A stretch of 64,000 bases of DNA from Streptomyces sp. NBC_00691 (GTDB lineage: Bacteria > Actinomycetota > Actinomycetes > Streptomycetales > Streptomycetaceae): positions 7,874,001 through 7,938,000 of the forward strand of contig NZ_CP109007.1 in the NCBI RefSeq assembly GCF_036226665.1, read 5' to 3'. How positions within the stretch are numbered: the stretch's first letter is position 1; the number at the start of each line of letters is the position of its first letter. The notes below the pieces were generated by a model, which worked only from the letters and a program-made list of their open reading frames with translations, searched no databases and had not been told where the DNA came from. The translations under genes were made by a program, and so were the position numbers. Positions 16,398 through 23,842 of this stretch are shown one piece after another.

Positions 16398-16775
16398 ATG
16401 AGCGACGTGTACGACTTGCACATCGACACCGACGTGACCGTGCAGCTCAGTGGCTGCAGCCGGGAGGACGCGCAGGCCGTCTTCGGCGTCCTCGACGGCG
16501 TCTACGAGCTGGAGGACATGACGGCTCCGGGCCCCCAGGCGGCCGCGGGGCCTTCCCCCACGGTCTGGACCGCGACCTTCGACACGGCCGGCGGACGCCA
16601 CCAGGAGGTGCGCCCCACCTCCCTGACCTCCCCGGTCGGAGCCACGCTCAGCGGTGGCTACCACGCCGTCAACGAGGTCGAGAAGGTGCTCGCCGCCGGC
16701 TTCGACATCCAGTCCCAGCAGTCCGTCTCCGGTGACCAGGAGACGGAGGCCCGGTTGCTGCTGGCATCCCGCTGA
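16398..16775 (+). CDS. Small hypothetical protein
   Basis: The product (125 aa) is unrecognised. It is acidic, soluble, with a possible alpha/beta start (Y-D-L-H-I-D-T-D-V-T-V-Q-L-S-G-C-S-R-E-D) and a Gly-containing loop (S-G-G-Y-H-A-V-N-E-V). No membrane segment is seen. The start is ambiguous: the ATG at 16398 directly abuts GAGGAG, while the in-frame GTG at 16407 has GAGGAG at the ideal distance of about 9 bases and would drop three residues. It lies 118 bases after the ligase on the same strand and is followed by a strong hairpin, so ligase and this gene may form one transcript. Confidence 0.7.
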   Translation: MSDVYDLHIDTDVTVQLSGCSREDAQAVFGVLDGVYELEDMTAPGPQAAAGPSPTVWTATFDTAGGRHQEVRPTSLTSPVGATLSGGYHAVNEVEKVLAAGFDIQSQQSVSGDQETEARLLLASR

Positions 16776-16791
16776 GCAGGAGGCGCGAACT

Positions 16792-16823
16792 CCCCGGACG
16801 GAGCGGACGGGCGCCGTCCGGGG
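16792..16823 (+). terminator. Perfect 10-bp stem-loop terminator
   Basis: CCCCGGACGG and CCGTCCGGGG pair perfectly around a 12-base loop, 16 bases after the stop codon. Outer GCGAA/TTCGC bases can extend the stem past a small bulge. No U-tract. Confidence 0.7.
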
Positions 16824-16870
16824 TTCGCGTGCGCCCGCGGGCTTGAAGGACCCCCCTGCCTTCCCCGGTA

Positions 16871-16883
16871 TACACCGTGTGTA
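16871..16883. promoter_or_regulatory. Operator-like dyad TACAC-N3-GTGTA
   Basis: A perfect 5-bp inverted repeat with a 3-base spacer in unusually AT-rich sequence, about 90 bases upstream of the deacetylase-like gene. It is placed where a promoter would be expected, so it may be a repressor site. No regulator gene is adjacent. Confidence 0.4.
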
Positions 16884-16969
16884 GAGTTTTCCGTCTGCCG
16901 TGAGTACCGCCCTGACCAGGTGGTTTTCCGGCATGACCGAAGACACCACCGGGGAAAGCGGGTTCCACC

Positions 16970-17755
16970 ATGTTCCGATCCAGGCCGGGCCGACGCAGGG
17001 GGGCGGCCACTGTCCTGATCGCCGCGGCGTCGTTGATGCTGACGCTCGGCGGCTGCGGAGTCGACACCGTCACTCCGCAGGACGCCCGAGGAGAGGGCGG
17101 AACGGACGACAAGGCCGGCGCCGAGGCCCGTCGCGTCGACTGCGCCGAGGTCAAGTGCATCGCTCTCACCTTCGACGCCGGTCCGGGCGAGGACACCCCC
17201 CGGCTCCTCGACATCCTCAAGGAGAAGAAGGTTCCCGCGACCTTCTTCCTGCTCGGCAGCAAGCACGTCGACCGCTATCCGAAGGTCGTCAAGCGCATAG
17301 CCGACGAGGGTCACGAGGTCGCCAACCACACCTGGACCCATCGGATACTCACCGATCTCGACGAGTCCGAGATCCGCGACGAGCTGTCGCGTACCCAGGA
17401 CGCCGTCGAGAAGATCACCGGCCGTAAGCCCACCCTGATGCGCCCGCCGCAGGGCCGCACCGACGGAGCGGTGTCCGACGTCAGCCGGGAACTCGGGCTC
17501 GCCCAGATCCTGTGGAGCATCACCGCCAAGGACTACGCCACCACCGATTCCGCCCTCATACGCCAGCGCGTCCTCGAACAGGCGCACCGGGACGGGATCA
17601 TCCTGCTCCACGACATCTACGACGGCACCGTCCCGGCCGTTCCCTCGATCATCGACGAGCTCAAGCTGCGGGGCTTCACCTTCGTGACCGTGCCCGAACT
17701 GCTGGCCCCGGGCAAGGCCGAACCGGGCTCCGTCTATCGCCCCGAGAAGGACTGA
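16970..17755 (+). CDS. Polysaccharide deacetylase-family lipoprotein
   Basis: The 261-aa protein has a lipoprotein signal peptide ending in lipobox L-G-G-C (Cys near residue 29), so it should be tethered outside the membrane. The NodB domain spans about 62-240: motif 1 T-F-D-A-G-P, motif 2 H-T-W-T-H, motif 3 R-P-P-Q-G-R, motif 4 around A-K-D-Y-A-T-T-D and motif 5 L-L-H-D. Such enzymes remove N-acetyl groups from peptidoglycan, chitin or similar glycans with a metal held by Asp-His-His. Here the second Asp of T-F-D-D-G-P is Ala, so the metal site is altered; activity may be reduced or arranged differently. The gene has its own promoter region with a dyad at 16871. Confidence 0.88.
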   Translation: MFRSRPGRRRGAATVLIAAASLMLTLGGCGVDTVTPQDARGEGGTDDKAGAEARRVDCAEVKCIALTFDAGPGEDTPRLLDILKEKKVPATFFLLGSKHVDRYPKVVKRIADEGHEVANHTWTHRILTDLDESEIRDELSRTQDAVEKITGRKPTLMRPPQGRTDGAVSDVSRELGLAQILWSITAKDYATTDSALIRQRVLEQAHRDGIILLHDIYDGTVPAVPSIIDELKLRGFTFVTVPELLAPGKAEPGSVYRPEKD

Positions 17756-17916
17756 CGAGATCCCCCGAAACCGGGTGAGGCGCCTCACACCGCCCACGGG
17801 GGAACGCTCGGAACATTCGGGAAAGGTCTACCGTTCATACGTATGTGACACCGAAGGGGCCCGGTCCCCAAGGTCCCCCCCATTGAGGTGACCGCTCTTC
17901 GCGTCACGGCAGATCG

Positions 17917-17948
17917 GCCCCGGTTGGAATCCCCCGTCCAACCGGGGC
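17917..17948. other. Perfect 11-bp stem-loop
   Basis: GCCCCGGTTGG pairs with CCAACCGGGGC around a 10-base loop, 161 bases after the deacetylase stop and 289 bases before the next start. It lies just downstream of the AT-richer zone with CATACGTATG, so it could end or form part of a short non-coding transcript. Confidence 0.45.
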
Positions 17949-18000
17949 TCTGTCGTTCCCGGACACCGCCGCGCACGCCGCCCGAAGGAACGGCGCCGCC

Positions 18001-18090
18001 GGCCCCACGACCTCCCGCAGGGCACCCGTCGGCCCGCCGACCTCCCGCAGGGCACCCACCCGGCCCGCCCCCTCCCGCAGGACACGACAG
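18001..18090. repeat. Three 30-bp tandem repeats
   Basis: The core CCTCCCGCAGG recurs at 18011, 18041 and 18071, an exact 30-bp period. Copies 1 and 2 differ in only a few positions and copy 3 is more diverged. There are no spacers, so it is not a CRISPR array. Confidence 0.8.
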
Positions 18091-18136
18091 CGGCGCGTGA
18101 GCGGCGCGCACCCCGGCGCGTTCGACCCGTTCGAGT

Positions 18137-18182
18137 GAGCCACTGCATGGTGGCTCCGCCCTCGGGCACTGATCATCCCGAG
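18137..18182. other. Two tandem hairpins upstream of lipoprotein gene
   Basis: GAGCCAC-N6-GTGGCTC (18137-18156) is followed by CTCGGG-N10-CCCGAG (18161-18182). They end about 55 bases before the start codon and would lie in the 5' leader if transcription starts upstream. Confidence 0.35.
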
Positions 18183-18237
18183 CGCTGAGCCGATCACTCG
18201 CCGGCCGCTCCGACCAGGGACGATCGAAGGGGGACCC

Positions 18238-18951
18238 ATGTTCCGCACCACCTCGCGCACCCGCCGTGTGCTCCTGACCGCGGCCGCCGCGCTCGTGCTG
18301 TCCGGCTGCACGGCCGTCGGTCCCGGAACTTCCACGACCCCCGGCGTTCCCTCCGGCAAGGCCGCCCAGGACGCGCTCCTCAAGGCCGCCGAGCACCGGC
18401 TCGTCGTGGACTGCCTGAGCGGCCGGGGGCTCTCGCTGACGCCTAGGCCCCGCGCTCCCGACGAGGAGCGGAAGCTCCGGACGGCGCTTTTCGGCGACGG
18501 TCCCAGAGAGCTCTCCGTCACCCTCGCCACGGGCGCCACCGTCACGGCCCACGAGGACGGCTGTGTCGCCGGTGCCCGGCAGCGCCTCTACGGCGACCAG
18601 CGCCGCTGGTTCCGGGCGCAGGTCGTCGTCGACAACCTCCGCGCCGAGGCCCAGGCCCGGATGCGTGACGACCCCGCCCACCGCGCGGCCCTCGCCCGGT
18701 GGACGGGATGCGTGACACCACCGGGCGGCCCGCGGCCCGGCCGTCCTGATCCGGCTGTCGCCGCCCGCTGCTCACGCGAGAGCGGACTCGACGAGGTCCG
18801 CGAGCGTCTGGAGGCCGCCGAGCTGACCGCGGTGCGCGCGCTGCGCCGGGACGAGCTCACCACATACCGGCAGCTGCGCGACCGCGCGCTGCGGCAGGCA
18901 GTCGAACTGCCCGCGCCCACCCACCCGCAGAAAGGCACCACCCTCTCGTGA
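18238..18951 (+). CDS. Conserved-type secreted lipoprotein, unknown function
   Basis: The 237-aa product starts with a twin-Arg-containing signal peptide ending in the lipobox L-S-G-C (Cys near residue 22), so it is probably an outward-facing lipoprotein. The mature part is mostly helical and contains four Cys residues in C-L-S-G-R-G, D-G-C-V-A-G-A, T-G-C-V-T-P and A-A-R-C-S-R-E-S, likely two disulfides. I do not know its function. It resembles a group of actinobacterial proteins encoded beside small secreted inhibitors. A GGGGGA site precedes the ATG. Its stop overlaps the next gene's GTG by four bases, so the two are made together. Confidence 0.78.
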   Translation: MFRTTSRTRRVLLTAAAALVLSGCTAVGPGTSTTPGVPSGKAAQDALLKAAEHRLVVDCLSGRGLSLTPRPRAPDEERKLRTALFGDGPRELSVTLATGATVTAHEDGCVAGARQRLYGDQRRWFRAQVVVDNLRAEAQARMRDDPAHRAALARWTGCVTPPGGPRPGRPDPAVAARCSRESGLDEVRERLEAAELTAVRALRRDELTTYRQLRDRALRQAVELPAPTHPQKGTTLS

Positions 18952-19319
18952 AGCGACTTCTCGTCACCACCGCCGCGGCCCTCTTCGCGGCCACCGCCGG
19001 TCTCGCCCTCGCGACCTCCGCCGGCGCGGCCGAATGCCCCAGCGGTGAGTTCTGCGTCTGGCAGGACTCCGGCTTCGGTGGCCAGCGCGCCAACTGGAGC
19101 GGGGACGACGGCTGGTGGGAGAGCTGGATCTCCGACACCGACTCCTCCTGGGCCAACCACGGCATCTCTGGACCCGGCATCAAGGACCACGTCAAGGTCT
19201 ATGAGAGCGCCTGGCAGGGCGGCAGCATGACGATCTGTCTCGCCCCGGGCCAGGAGGTCGGCTACAACGGAGCGGCCAACGACCGGGGTGACTCCCACAC
19301 CTGGTCGATGGGCTGCTGA
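18948..19319 (+). CDS. Secreted peptidase-inhibitor family I36-like protein
   Basis: The 123-aa protein has a clear signal peptide with A-G-A cleavage near residue 27, leaving about 96 secreted residues. The mature domain opens with C-P-S-G-E-F-C-V-W-Q-D and ends W-S-M-G-C, with aromatic and Gly-rich strands (G-F-G-G-Q-R-A-N-W, V-K-V-Y-E-S), the beta/gamma-crystallin-like fold of I36 metalloprotease inhibitors such as SMPI. It may inhibit extracellular metalloproteases or act as a wall-associated protein. The GTG start lies within GTGA, overlapping the lipoprotein stop, so translation is coupled. A strong hairpin follows. Confidence 0.85.
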   Translation: MKRLLVTTAAALFAATAGLALATSAGAAECPSGEFCVWQDSGFGGQRANWSGDDGWWESWISDTDSSWANHGISGPGIKDHVKVYESAWQGGSMTICLAPGQEVGYNGAANDRGDSHTWSMGC

Positions 19320-19355
19320 CCCGCTCCACGCGCCTCCCCGCGTCGTGGAGGTCGC

Positions 19356-19399
19356 CCGTCCTTCCGCCCCGACGTTCACCGGGCGGGGCGGAAGGACGG
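19356..19399. terminator. Bidirectional 15-bp hairpin
   Basis: CCGTCCTTCCGCCCC and its exact complement flank a 14-base loop between the convergent I36-like gene and hmp. A smaller hairpin, CTCCACG/CGTGGAG at 19324-19350, lies just before it. Confidence 0.8.
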
Positions 19400-19408
19400 C
19401 GCGGCCCA

Positions 19409-20596
19409 TCAGCTCTCGTTGCCCAGCCACAGGTCGGGGCCGAAGACCTCGTAGTGGATGTCGGCCGCCGCGACGCCCCGGCCGACGAGGTCGCCTCGGA
19501 CCGCGCGGAGGAAGGGCAGCGGTCCGCAGAGGTACGCCGTGACGCCGGCCGGCAGGTCGAGCGTCGTGACGTCCGCGCGGCCCTGCCGGGCTCCGGAGTC
19601 GCCCGGCTCCTCGTACCAGAGGTGCAGCGTCCCCTGGGGCAGCGCGTCCACGAGGCGGCGCAGCTCGGTGGCGTGTGCGTGGGACTCGAGAGCGCGGTCG
19701 GCGTGGACGACGACGACCGGCCGGGTCGAACCGGTGGCCGCCAGGTGATCGAGCATCGCCATCATCGGGGTGCTGCCGATTCCGGCGGAGGCGAGCAGCA
19801 GCGGGCTCTCGCCCTCGGGAAGGACCAGGTCGCCGAACGGGGCGGAGACCTCCACCGTGTCGCCGGCGCGTGCGTGGTCGTGCAGCCAGGACGAGACCTC
19901 GCCGGCCGGGTCGCCGTCGACCCGCTTGACGGTGATCCGCCACTGCGGGTGACCGGGCGCGGCGGACAGGCTGTACTGGCGGATCTGCCGGGCACCGTCG
20001 GGCAGGGTGACCTGGACGCTCACGTACTGGCCCGGCCGGAACGCGGCCGTCGGGGTGCTGTCAGCGTTCCGCAGGACGAAGGAGGCGGTGTCGGACGTCT
20101 GCTCCTGTCGCTCGGCGATCTCCATCGACCGCCAGACCTGGCCCTCGGTGACGCCGGCCGTCCGGTAGAGCCGGGCCTCCACCGCGATCAGCGCGTTGGC
20201 CATCAGCCAGTACACCTCGTCCCATGCCTGCGCGACCTCGGGCGTGACCGCGTCGCCGAGCACCTCGACGATCGCGGCGAAGAGGTGCTCGTGCACGGTC
20301 TTGTACTGCGCGGAGGTCACGCCGAGCGAGGCGTGCTTGTGGGCGATCCGCGACAGCATCACGTCGGGACGCTCGTCAGGGCGTTCGAGCAGGGCGACGG
20401 CGAAGGCGGCGATGGAACCGGCGAGCGCCTGGCGCTGCTCGCCGCTGGCCTGGTTGCCCCGGTTGAACAGATCGCGCAGCAGCTCGGGATGGGCGGCGAA
20501 GAGGCGGTCGTAGAACCGCTCGGTGATCCGGTCGAGCGCGCCGCCGACGGCGGGCAGGGTGGCGCGGACGACCGGGACGGCCTGCTCGGACAGCAT
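19409..20596 (-). CDS. hmp: Flavohaemoglobin (nitric oxide dioxygenase)
   Basis: The 395-aa enzyme converts NO and O2 to nitrate using haem, FAD and NAD(P)H in the cytoplasm. Residues 1-135 are the globin domain with a proximal-His candidate in R-I-A-H-K-H-A-S-L-G. The FAD domain shows R-Q-Y-S-L-S. The NAD domain shows L-A-S-A-G-I-G-S-T-P-M-M, and the protein ends with the family's Y-E-V-F-G-P. The length is standard. An NsrR-type operator lies 15 bases upstream of the ATG, and nsrR itself is the next gene upstream on the same strand, giving NO-induced control. Confidence 0.95.
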   Translation of the reverse strand: MLSEQAVPVVRATLPAVGGALDRITERFYDRLFAAHPELLRDLFNRGNQASGEQRQALAGSIAAFAVALLERPDERPDVMLSRIAHKHASLGVTSAQYKTVHEHLFAAIVEVLGDAVTPEVAQAWDEVYWLMANALIAVEARLYRTAGVTEGQVWRSMEIAERQEQTSDTASFVLRNADSTPTAAFRPGQYVSVQVTLPDGARQIRQYSLSAAPGHPQWRITVKRVDGDPAGEVSSWLHDHARAGDTVEVSAPFGDLVLPEGESPLLLASAGIGSTPMMAMLDHLAATGSTRPVVVVHADRALESHAHATELRRLVDALPQGTLHLWYEEPGDSGARQGRADVTTLDLPAGVTAYLCGPLPFLRAVRGDLVGRGVAAADIHYEVFGPDLWLGNES

Positions 20597-20610
20597 GGGA
20601 ACTCACAATC

Positions 20611-20630
20611 TGGTAGATGATCTACGTATT
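20611..20630. promoter_or_regulatory. NsrR operator upstream of hmp
   Basis: GTAGATGATCTAC (20613-20625) is a perfect dyad about a central base, with flanking GTATT. Read on the minus strand it gives AATACGTAGATCATCTACCA, close to the Streptomyces NsrR site at hmpA as I remember it. A matching site lies before nsrR. Confidence 0.8.
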
Positions 20631-20667
20631 TAAAAAGATGCGCACACGCCGACGGGCGATGGTCGGC

Positions 20668-21111
20668 TCAGGAGGAGGGGCGGGAGGTGAGGGAGAGGAG
20701 CAGGGGGCCGGTCGGGGAGTCGACGAGCTCTGCCACGGTCAGCGGGTCGAGTGCGCGGTAGAACGCCTCCTGCGCGTCACGCAGCGCCCCTCGCAGTCGG
20801 CAGGCGCTCCGCAGCGGGCACGGGGGATCGCCTTCGCAGGCGACGACCTCCTCCTCGCCCTCCAGGGTGCGGGCCAGCCAGCCGACCGAGGAGCGGCGAC
20901 CCCGTTCCGTGAGGGCCAGGCCGCCGCCGCGACCGCGACGGGCCTCGACCGCACCGAGGTGCTGCAGCCGGGTGACCACCTTCGCCATATGGGCGTAGGG
21001 CACGTCCATCGACTCCGCCACCTCGCGGGTGGTGACGGATTCCTCCGGTGCGGTGACCGCCAGGCGCATCACGGCGCGGAGTGCCAGGTCGGTGAACTTC
21101 GTCAGCCTCAC
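20668..21111 (-). CDS. nsrR: NO-sensing Fe-S transcriptional repressor NsrR (Rrf2 family)
   Basis: The 147-aa protein has an N-terminal winged helix (V-T-T-R-E-V-A-E-S-M-D-V-P-Y-A-H-M-A-K-V) and a Cys motif C-x5-C-x5-C at residues 92, 98 and 104. Asp8 (K-F-T-D-L-A-L-R) matches the unusual fourth ligand of the [4Fe-4S] cluster described for S. coelicolor NsrR. NO destroys the cluster and releases DNA. The GTG at 21111 is the only good start; the upstream ATG runs into a stop. It lies 72 bases upstream of hmp and has its own operator, pointing to autoregulation. Confidence 0.93.
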   Translation of the reverse strand: MRLTKFTDLALRAVMRLAVTAPEESVTTREVAESMDVPYAHMAKVVTRLQHLGAVEARRGRGGGLALTERGRRSSVGWLARTLEGEEEVVACEGDPPCPLRSACRLRGALRDAQEAFYRALDPLTVAELVDSPTGPLLLSLTSRPSS

Positions 21112-21129
21112 GCCATGACCGTATCAAAG

Positions 21130-21151
21130 CAGTATTCGACATACGTATTAA
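21130..21151. promoter_or_regulatory. NsrR operator upstream of nsrR
   Basis: On the minus strand TTAATACGTATGTCGAATAC shares AATACGTA with the hmp site and has the same half-site spacing, with a weaker second half. It lies 19-40 bases before the GTG start and overlaps the stop codon of the upstream membrane protein gene. Confidence 0.65.
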
Positions 21152-22095
21152 GGGTCCTGTCGGGCGGCTCGACGGCGTCGTCGGTGGTGACGCCACAGCC
21201 ACCAGCCGCCCGAGACCAGGCAGCTGGTGGTGAGGACGATGACCGCGACGGGCCAGCGTCCGCCCGCGATACGGATGTCCGTGACCACCACAAGGAAGAG
21301 GGCGACCGCCGGCAGCAGGACGGAACCCATGGCCCGCAGCCCCGCACGCGCCATGACGGGGTCGAGCCGGCCGCCGCGCGAGGAACGCGGGTCGGGAGAG
21401 CCGACGTAGAAGACGGTCGCGCGGTCGGTCAGGCGCGTGGTGCCCCGGTAGTACCCGACGGCCATGTACGGGAGCCAGACCAGCGGCGCCACCAGGCCGA
21501 CCAGGAACACGCCGCCGAGCAGAGCCCACCTGCCGACGCGGACCCGGCGCCCGGCCGCGTCGTCCGGGGTGACGAGACCGAGGAGCCGGGTCATCCGGGC
21601 GATCAGGTACCAGAAGGCCGCCACGCGCCCCCGGCCGTCTCCCCTCCCCGGCCGGGTTCCGGCCGGGTCGAGCGCCGCCCGCGCGGTCTCGGTGTCCCCG
21701 TACACCCCTTGCAGGACGAGGAGTTCGGCAGCGCGTTGCGGGTCCGTGGAGTCCCGCCCTTCGACGGCGGCGATCTCGAGCACGGTGCGCACCTGCGTGA
21801 GAAGCGCGCCGCAGAAGGCCAAGGGGATGAGCAACAGGAAGGGGCCGCCGACGAACGCGCCCTCCGCCGTCACCGTGCGCCGTCCACGGGTCACGACCAG
21901 GGCGCGCAGCGCGGCCGCGTCGGCCTCGGGGTGATCCTCGCGGAGCCGGGCGACGGTCGGACCGGCGCCAGGGCCGAGGTGGCGCAGAGCGAAGGACGCG
22001 AGCGACTCCGGAAGCCTGCCGGGCTCCGCCCGGACCTCCTTCAGGAGGGAGCCGGCGAGCCCGGCGGCCGGTGCCGCCCGCGTCCTCTTCCGCAC
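21148..22095 (-). CDS. Integral membrane protein, unknown
   Basis: The 315-aa protein is unrecognised. About five hydrophobic helices are visible: one after residue 80 (G-G-P-F-L-L-L-I-P-L-A-F), two around 195-220, and two near the C-terminus. The tail ends in a basic R-R-H-H-R-R-R-R-R-like patch, probably cytoplasmic. The N-terminal 75 residues are soluble and helical. It uses a GTG start with GGAAGAAGG about 12 bases upstream; it ends with TAA, rare in such GC-rich DNA, where the nsrR operator overlaps. It runs in the same direction as nsrR but the operator between them suggests separate control. Confidence 0.7.
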   Translation of the reverse strand: MRKRTRAAPAAGLAGSLLKEVRAEPGRLPESLASFALRHLGPGAGPTVARLREDHPEADAAALRALVVTRGRRTVTAEGAFVGGPFLLLIPLAFCGALLTQVRTVLEIAAVEGRDSTDPQRAAELLVLQGVYGDTETARAALDPAGTRPGRGDGRGRVAAFWYLIARMTRLLGLVTPDDAAGRRVRVGRWALLGGVFLVGLVAPLVWLPYMAVGYYRGTTRLTDRATVFYVGSPDPRSSRGGRLDPVMARAGLRAMGSVLLPAVALFLVVVTDIRIAGGRWPVAVIVLTTSCLVSGGWWLWRHHRRRRRAARQDP

Positions 22096-22133
22096 GTCCG
22101 CGTGCGCCTTCTTCCCATGCCCCTCCTGGGACC

Positions 22134-22538
22134 TCAGGCCAGGACCCTGGCCTTCGCCTTCTCGAACTCCTCGGGCGTGATCGCGCCCTTGTCCTTCAGC
22201 TCCGCCAGCCGTGCGAGTTCCTGGGTGGCGCTGCCACCGCCGCCGCCCTCCTGGGTGGAGGCCGTCTTGCGGATGTAGTCCTGGAAGGCCGCCTCGCTCT
22301 CCCTGGCCCGCTTGACGTCACGCTCGCCCATGCTCTTGCCGCGGGCGATGACGTAGACGAGCACGCCGAGGTACGGGAGCAGGATGCAGAGCACCAGCCA
22401 GCCGGCCTTGGCCCAGCCGTTCAGGGAGTGGTCCCGGAAGATGTCGCCGATCACCTTGAAGAGCAGGAACAGCCACATGATCCAGAGGAAGAACCACAGC
22501 ATGGTCCAGAAGAGGTTGAGGAGAGGGTAGTCGTCCAT
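22134..22538 (-). CDS. Membrane protein with PLDc_N and SHOCT domains
   Basis: The 134-aa protein has two N-terminal transmembrane helices (about residues 7-28 and 42-62: W-F-F-L-W-I-M-W-L-F-L-L-F, then G-W-L-V-L-C-I-L-L-P-Y-L-G), matching the phospholipase D N-terminal membrane module. A Gly-rich linker leads to a C-terminal SHOCT motif, L-A-R-L-A-E-L-K-D-K-G-A-I-T-P-E-E-F-E-K, a short helical pair often found at termini of actinobacterial membrane proteins. The ATG at 22538 has GGAGTG about 8 bases upstream; an earlier in-frame start lacks a site. The function is unknown; phage-shock-like envelope roles are possible. Confidence 0.88.
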   Translation of the reverse strand: MDDYPLLNLFWTMLWFFLWIMWLFLLFKVIGDIFRDHSLNGWAKAGWLVLCILLPYLGVLVYVIARGKSMGERDVKRARESEAAFQDYIRKTASTQEGGGGGSATQELARLAELKDKGAITPEEFEKAKARVLA

Positions 22539-22643
22539 ACCGGCGCACTCCGTTCCCGCACCGGCCGGGAGGCCGGGCATGGAGCGAGTTTCACCCAGCC
22601 CGGCCGCCTCCGCATGTCGTGGGCGCGCGTCACGCGCCCTCCT

Positions 22644-23093
22644 TCACACGCCCCGCAGGGCCGCGAGCGCGCGGTCGGCGTGGGCGCTCATCCGCAGCTC
22701 GCTGCGGACGACCTCCCGCACCCGCCGGTCCTGGCCGATCACGAACGTCACCCGCTTCGTCGGCGCGAGCGAGAATCCGCGCTTCACGCCGAACCGCTCG
22801 CGCACGACACCGTCCGGGTCCGACAGCAGGGGATAGCCGAGGGAGTGCCGCTCGGCGAACTCCTGCTGCCGCTCCACCGGGTCCGTGCTGATGCCGACGG
22901 GCAGCGCGCCGACGGCGCGGAACTCGCCCGCGAGATCGCGGAAGTGGCAGGCCTCGGCGGTGCAGCCGGGGGTGAGCGCCGCCGGGTAGAAGAAGAGGAC
23001 GACCGGCCCTTCGGCCAGCAGTCCGCCGAGGGAGCGCGTGGCTCCCGTCTCGTCCGGCAGGCTGAAGTCCTCGACGAGGTCACCGACGTTCAT
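22644..23093 (-). CDS. Peroxiredoxin (BCP/PrxQ type)
   Basis: The 149-aa protein is a thiol peroxidase that reduces hydrogen or organic peroxides. The peroxidatic Cys is residue 44 in L-T-P-G-C-T-A-E-A-C, with a resolving Cys at 49 five residues later, the PrxQ arrangement. F-F-Y-P and the Arg in the later V-V-R-E-R-F-G-V-K-R complete the active site. The length is typical. Electrons probably come from thioredoxin. The ATG at 23093 has a G-rich GGGGACGGG stretch upstream. It stands alone between the SHOCT protein and the PadR regulator, all on the minus strand. Confidence 0.92.
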   Translation of the reverse strand: MNVGDLVEDFSLPDETGATRSLGGLLAEGPVVLFFYPAALTPGCTAEACHFRDLAGEFRAVGALPVGISTDPVERQQEFAERHSLGYPLLSDPDGVVRERFGVKRGFSLAPTKRVTFVIGQDRRVREVVRSELRMSAHADRALAALRGV

Positions 23094-23217
23094 AGAGGCC
23101 CGTCCCCGATCCGTACGTGATCCGCCACCGGCGCCTCCGGTGACCGGCCGGTGACGTTACCGCACGGTAGACCTGTCGTCACCCTTTCGGGTGAGCCGTC
23201 AAACGAGGTCACGTCGG

Positions 23218-23823
23218 TCAGACCCGGTGTGCCGTCGCGGTGCTCGACGCCGCCGTCGTTGCGCCCCGGGCCGCGGCGCGCCCGTCCAGCACGGTGAGGG
23301 CGCGCTCGCCCCAGCGCAGGTTCTCCTCCTCGAAGAACCGGCCGCGCATCAGCGTGAGGTACGGGCCGACCCGCTCCGCCTCGACGAGGTACGTCTCCTC
23401 GTCCCGTCCGGCGAGCATCCATTCCCGCAGCCGGTCGTAGCGGGCCAGCTTGGCCCGCGACGTCTCCATCCGCTGCGCCACGAACCCCCGGACGGCCGTC
23501 GTGTCACCCCCGTCGCAGGCCTGGACCTGGACCAGCAGCTCGTCCCGTACGGCGCTGGGGCGGGGCGGAGTGGCGGTGTAGGCGGCCAGATCCCGCATCC
23601 CCGGCTCAGTGAGGCTGAACATCCTCTTGTTGGGGCGCCGTTCCTGCTCGACCACGCGCGCCGTGATGAGGCCGGCTTCGGCGAGCTTGTCCAGCTCGCG
23701 GTAGAGCTGCTGCGGGGTGGCGGCCCAGAAGTTGGCGACGGACACGTCGAAGATCTTGGCAAGGTCGTATCCGGATGCCTCGCCCTCCAGAAGAGCTGCG
23801 AGGACGGCGTGCTTGAGCGACAT
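23218..23823 (-). CDS. PadR-family transcriptional regulator
   Basis: The 201-aa protein starts with the PadR winged helix (L-K-H-A-V-L-A-A-L-L-E-G-E-A-S-G-Y-D-L-A), with the recognition helix region V-A-N-F-W-A-A-T-P-Q-Q-L-Y-R-E-L and the wing with F-S-L-T-E-P-G. The C-terminal half is the helical effector/dimer domain, placing it in the larger two-domain subgroup. PadR proteins usually repress a neighbouring gene until a small hydrophobic ligand binds. A perfect dyad lies 20 bases upstream of its start, in the gap shared with the divergent SRPBCC gene, so it probably controls itself and that gene. Confidence 0.9.
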   Translation of the reverse strand: MSLKHAVLAALLEGEASGYDLAKIFDVSVANFWAATPQQLYRELDKLAEAGLITARVVEQERRPNKRMFSLTEPGMRDLAAYTATPPRPSAVRDELLVQVQACDGGDTTAVRGFVAQRMETSRAKLARYDRLREWMLAGRDEETYLVEAERVGPYLTLMRGRFFEEENLRWGERALTVLDGRAAARGATTAASSTATAHRV

Positions 23824-23842
23824 CCCGTCACGCTAGCAGCAC

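Larger units (their letters stand above)
17756..18237. other. Gene-poor 482-bp stretch with several inverted and direct repeats
   Basis: No convincing gene is seen on either strand. The stretch holds a 14-bp perfect palindrome GTGAGGCGCCTCAC (17775-17788), a 10-bp palindrome CATACGTATG (17836-17845) inside an AT-richer promoter-like zone, an 11-bp stem-loop, a 30-bp triplicated repeat, and two tandem hairpins. Together they look like a terminator zone, a promoter and possibly a small RNA ahead of the lipoprotein gene at 18238. Confidence 0.5.

Noticed and set aside
18001..18090. Possible CRISPR array
   Set aside because: Three copies at exact 30-bp period leave no unique spacers, and no cas genes are present.
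17904..18545. A 213-codon minus-strand frame covering the 30-bp repeats
   Set aside because: The repeated G-A-L-R-E-V units come only from the tandem DNA repeat; half of the frame is opposite the lipoprotein gene, and no ribosome site or domain is present.
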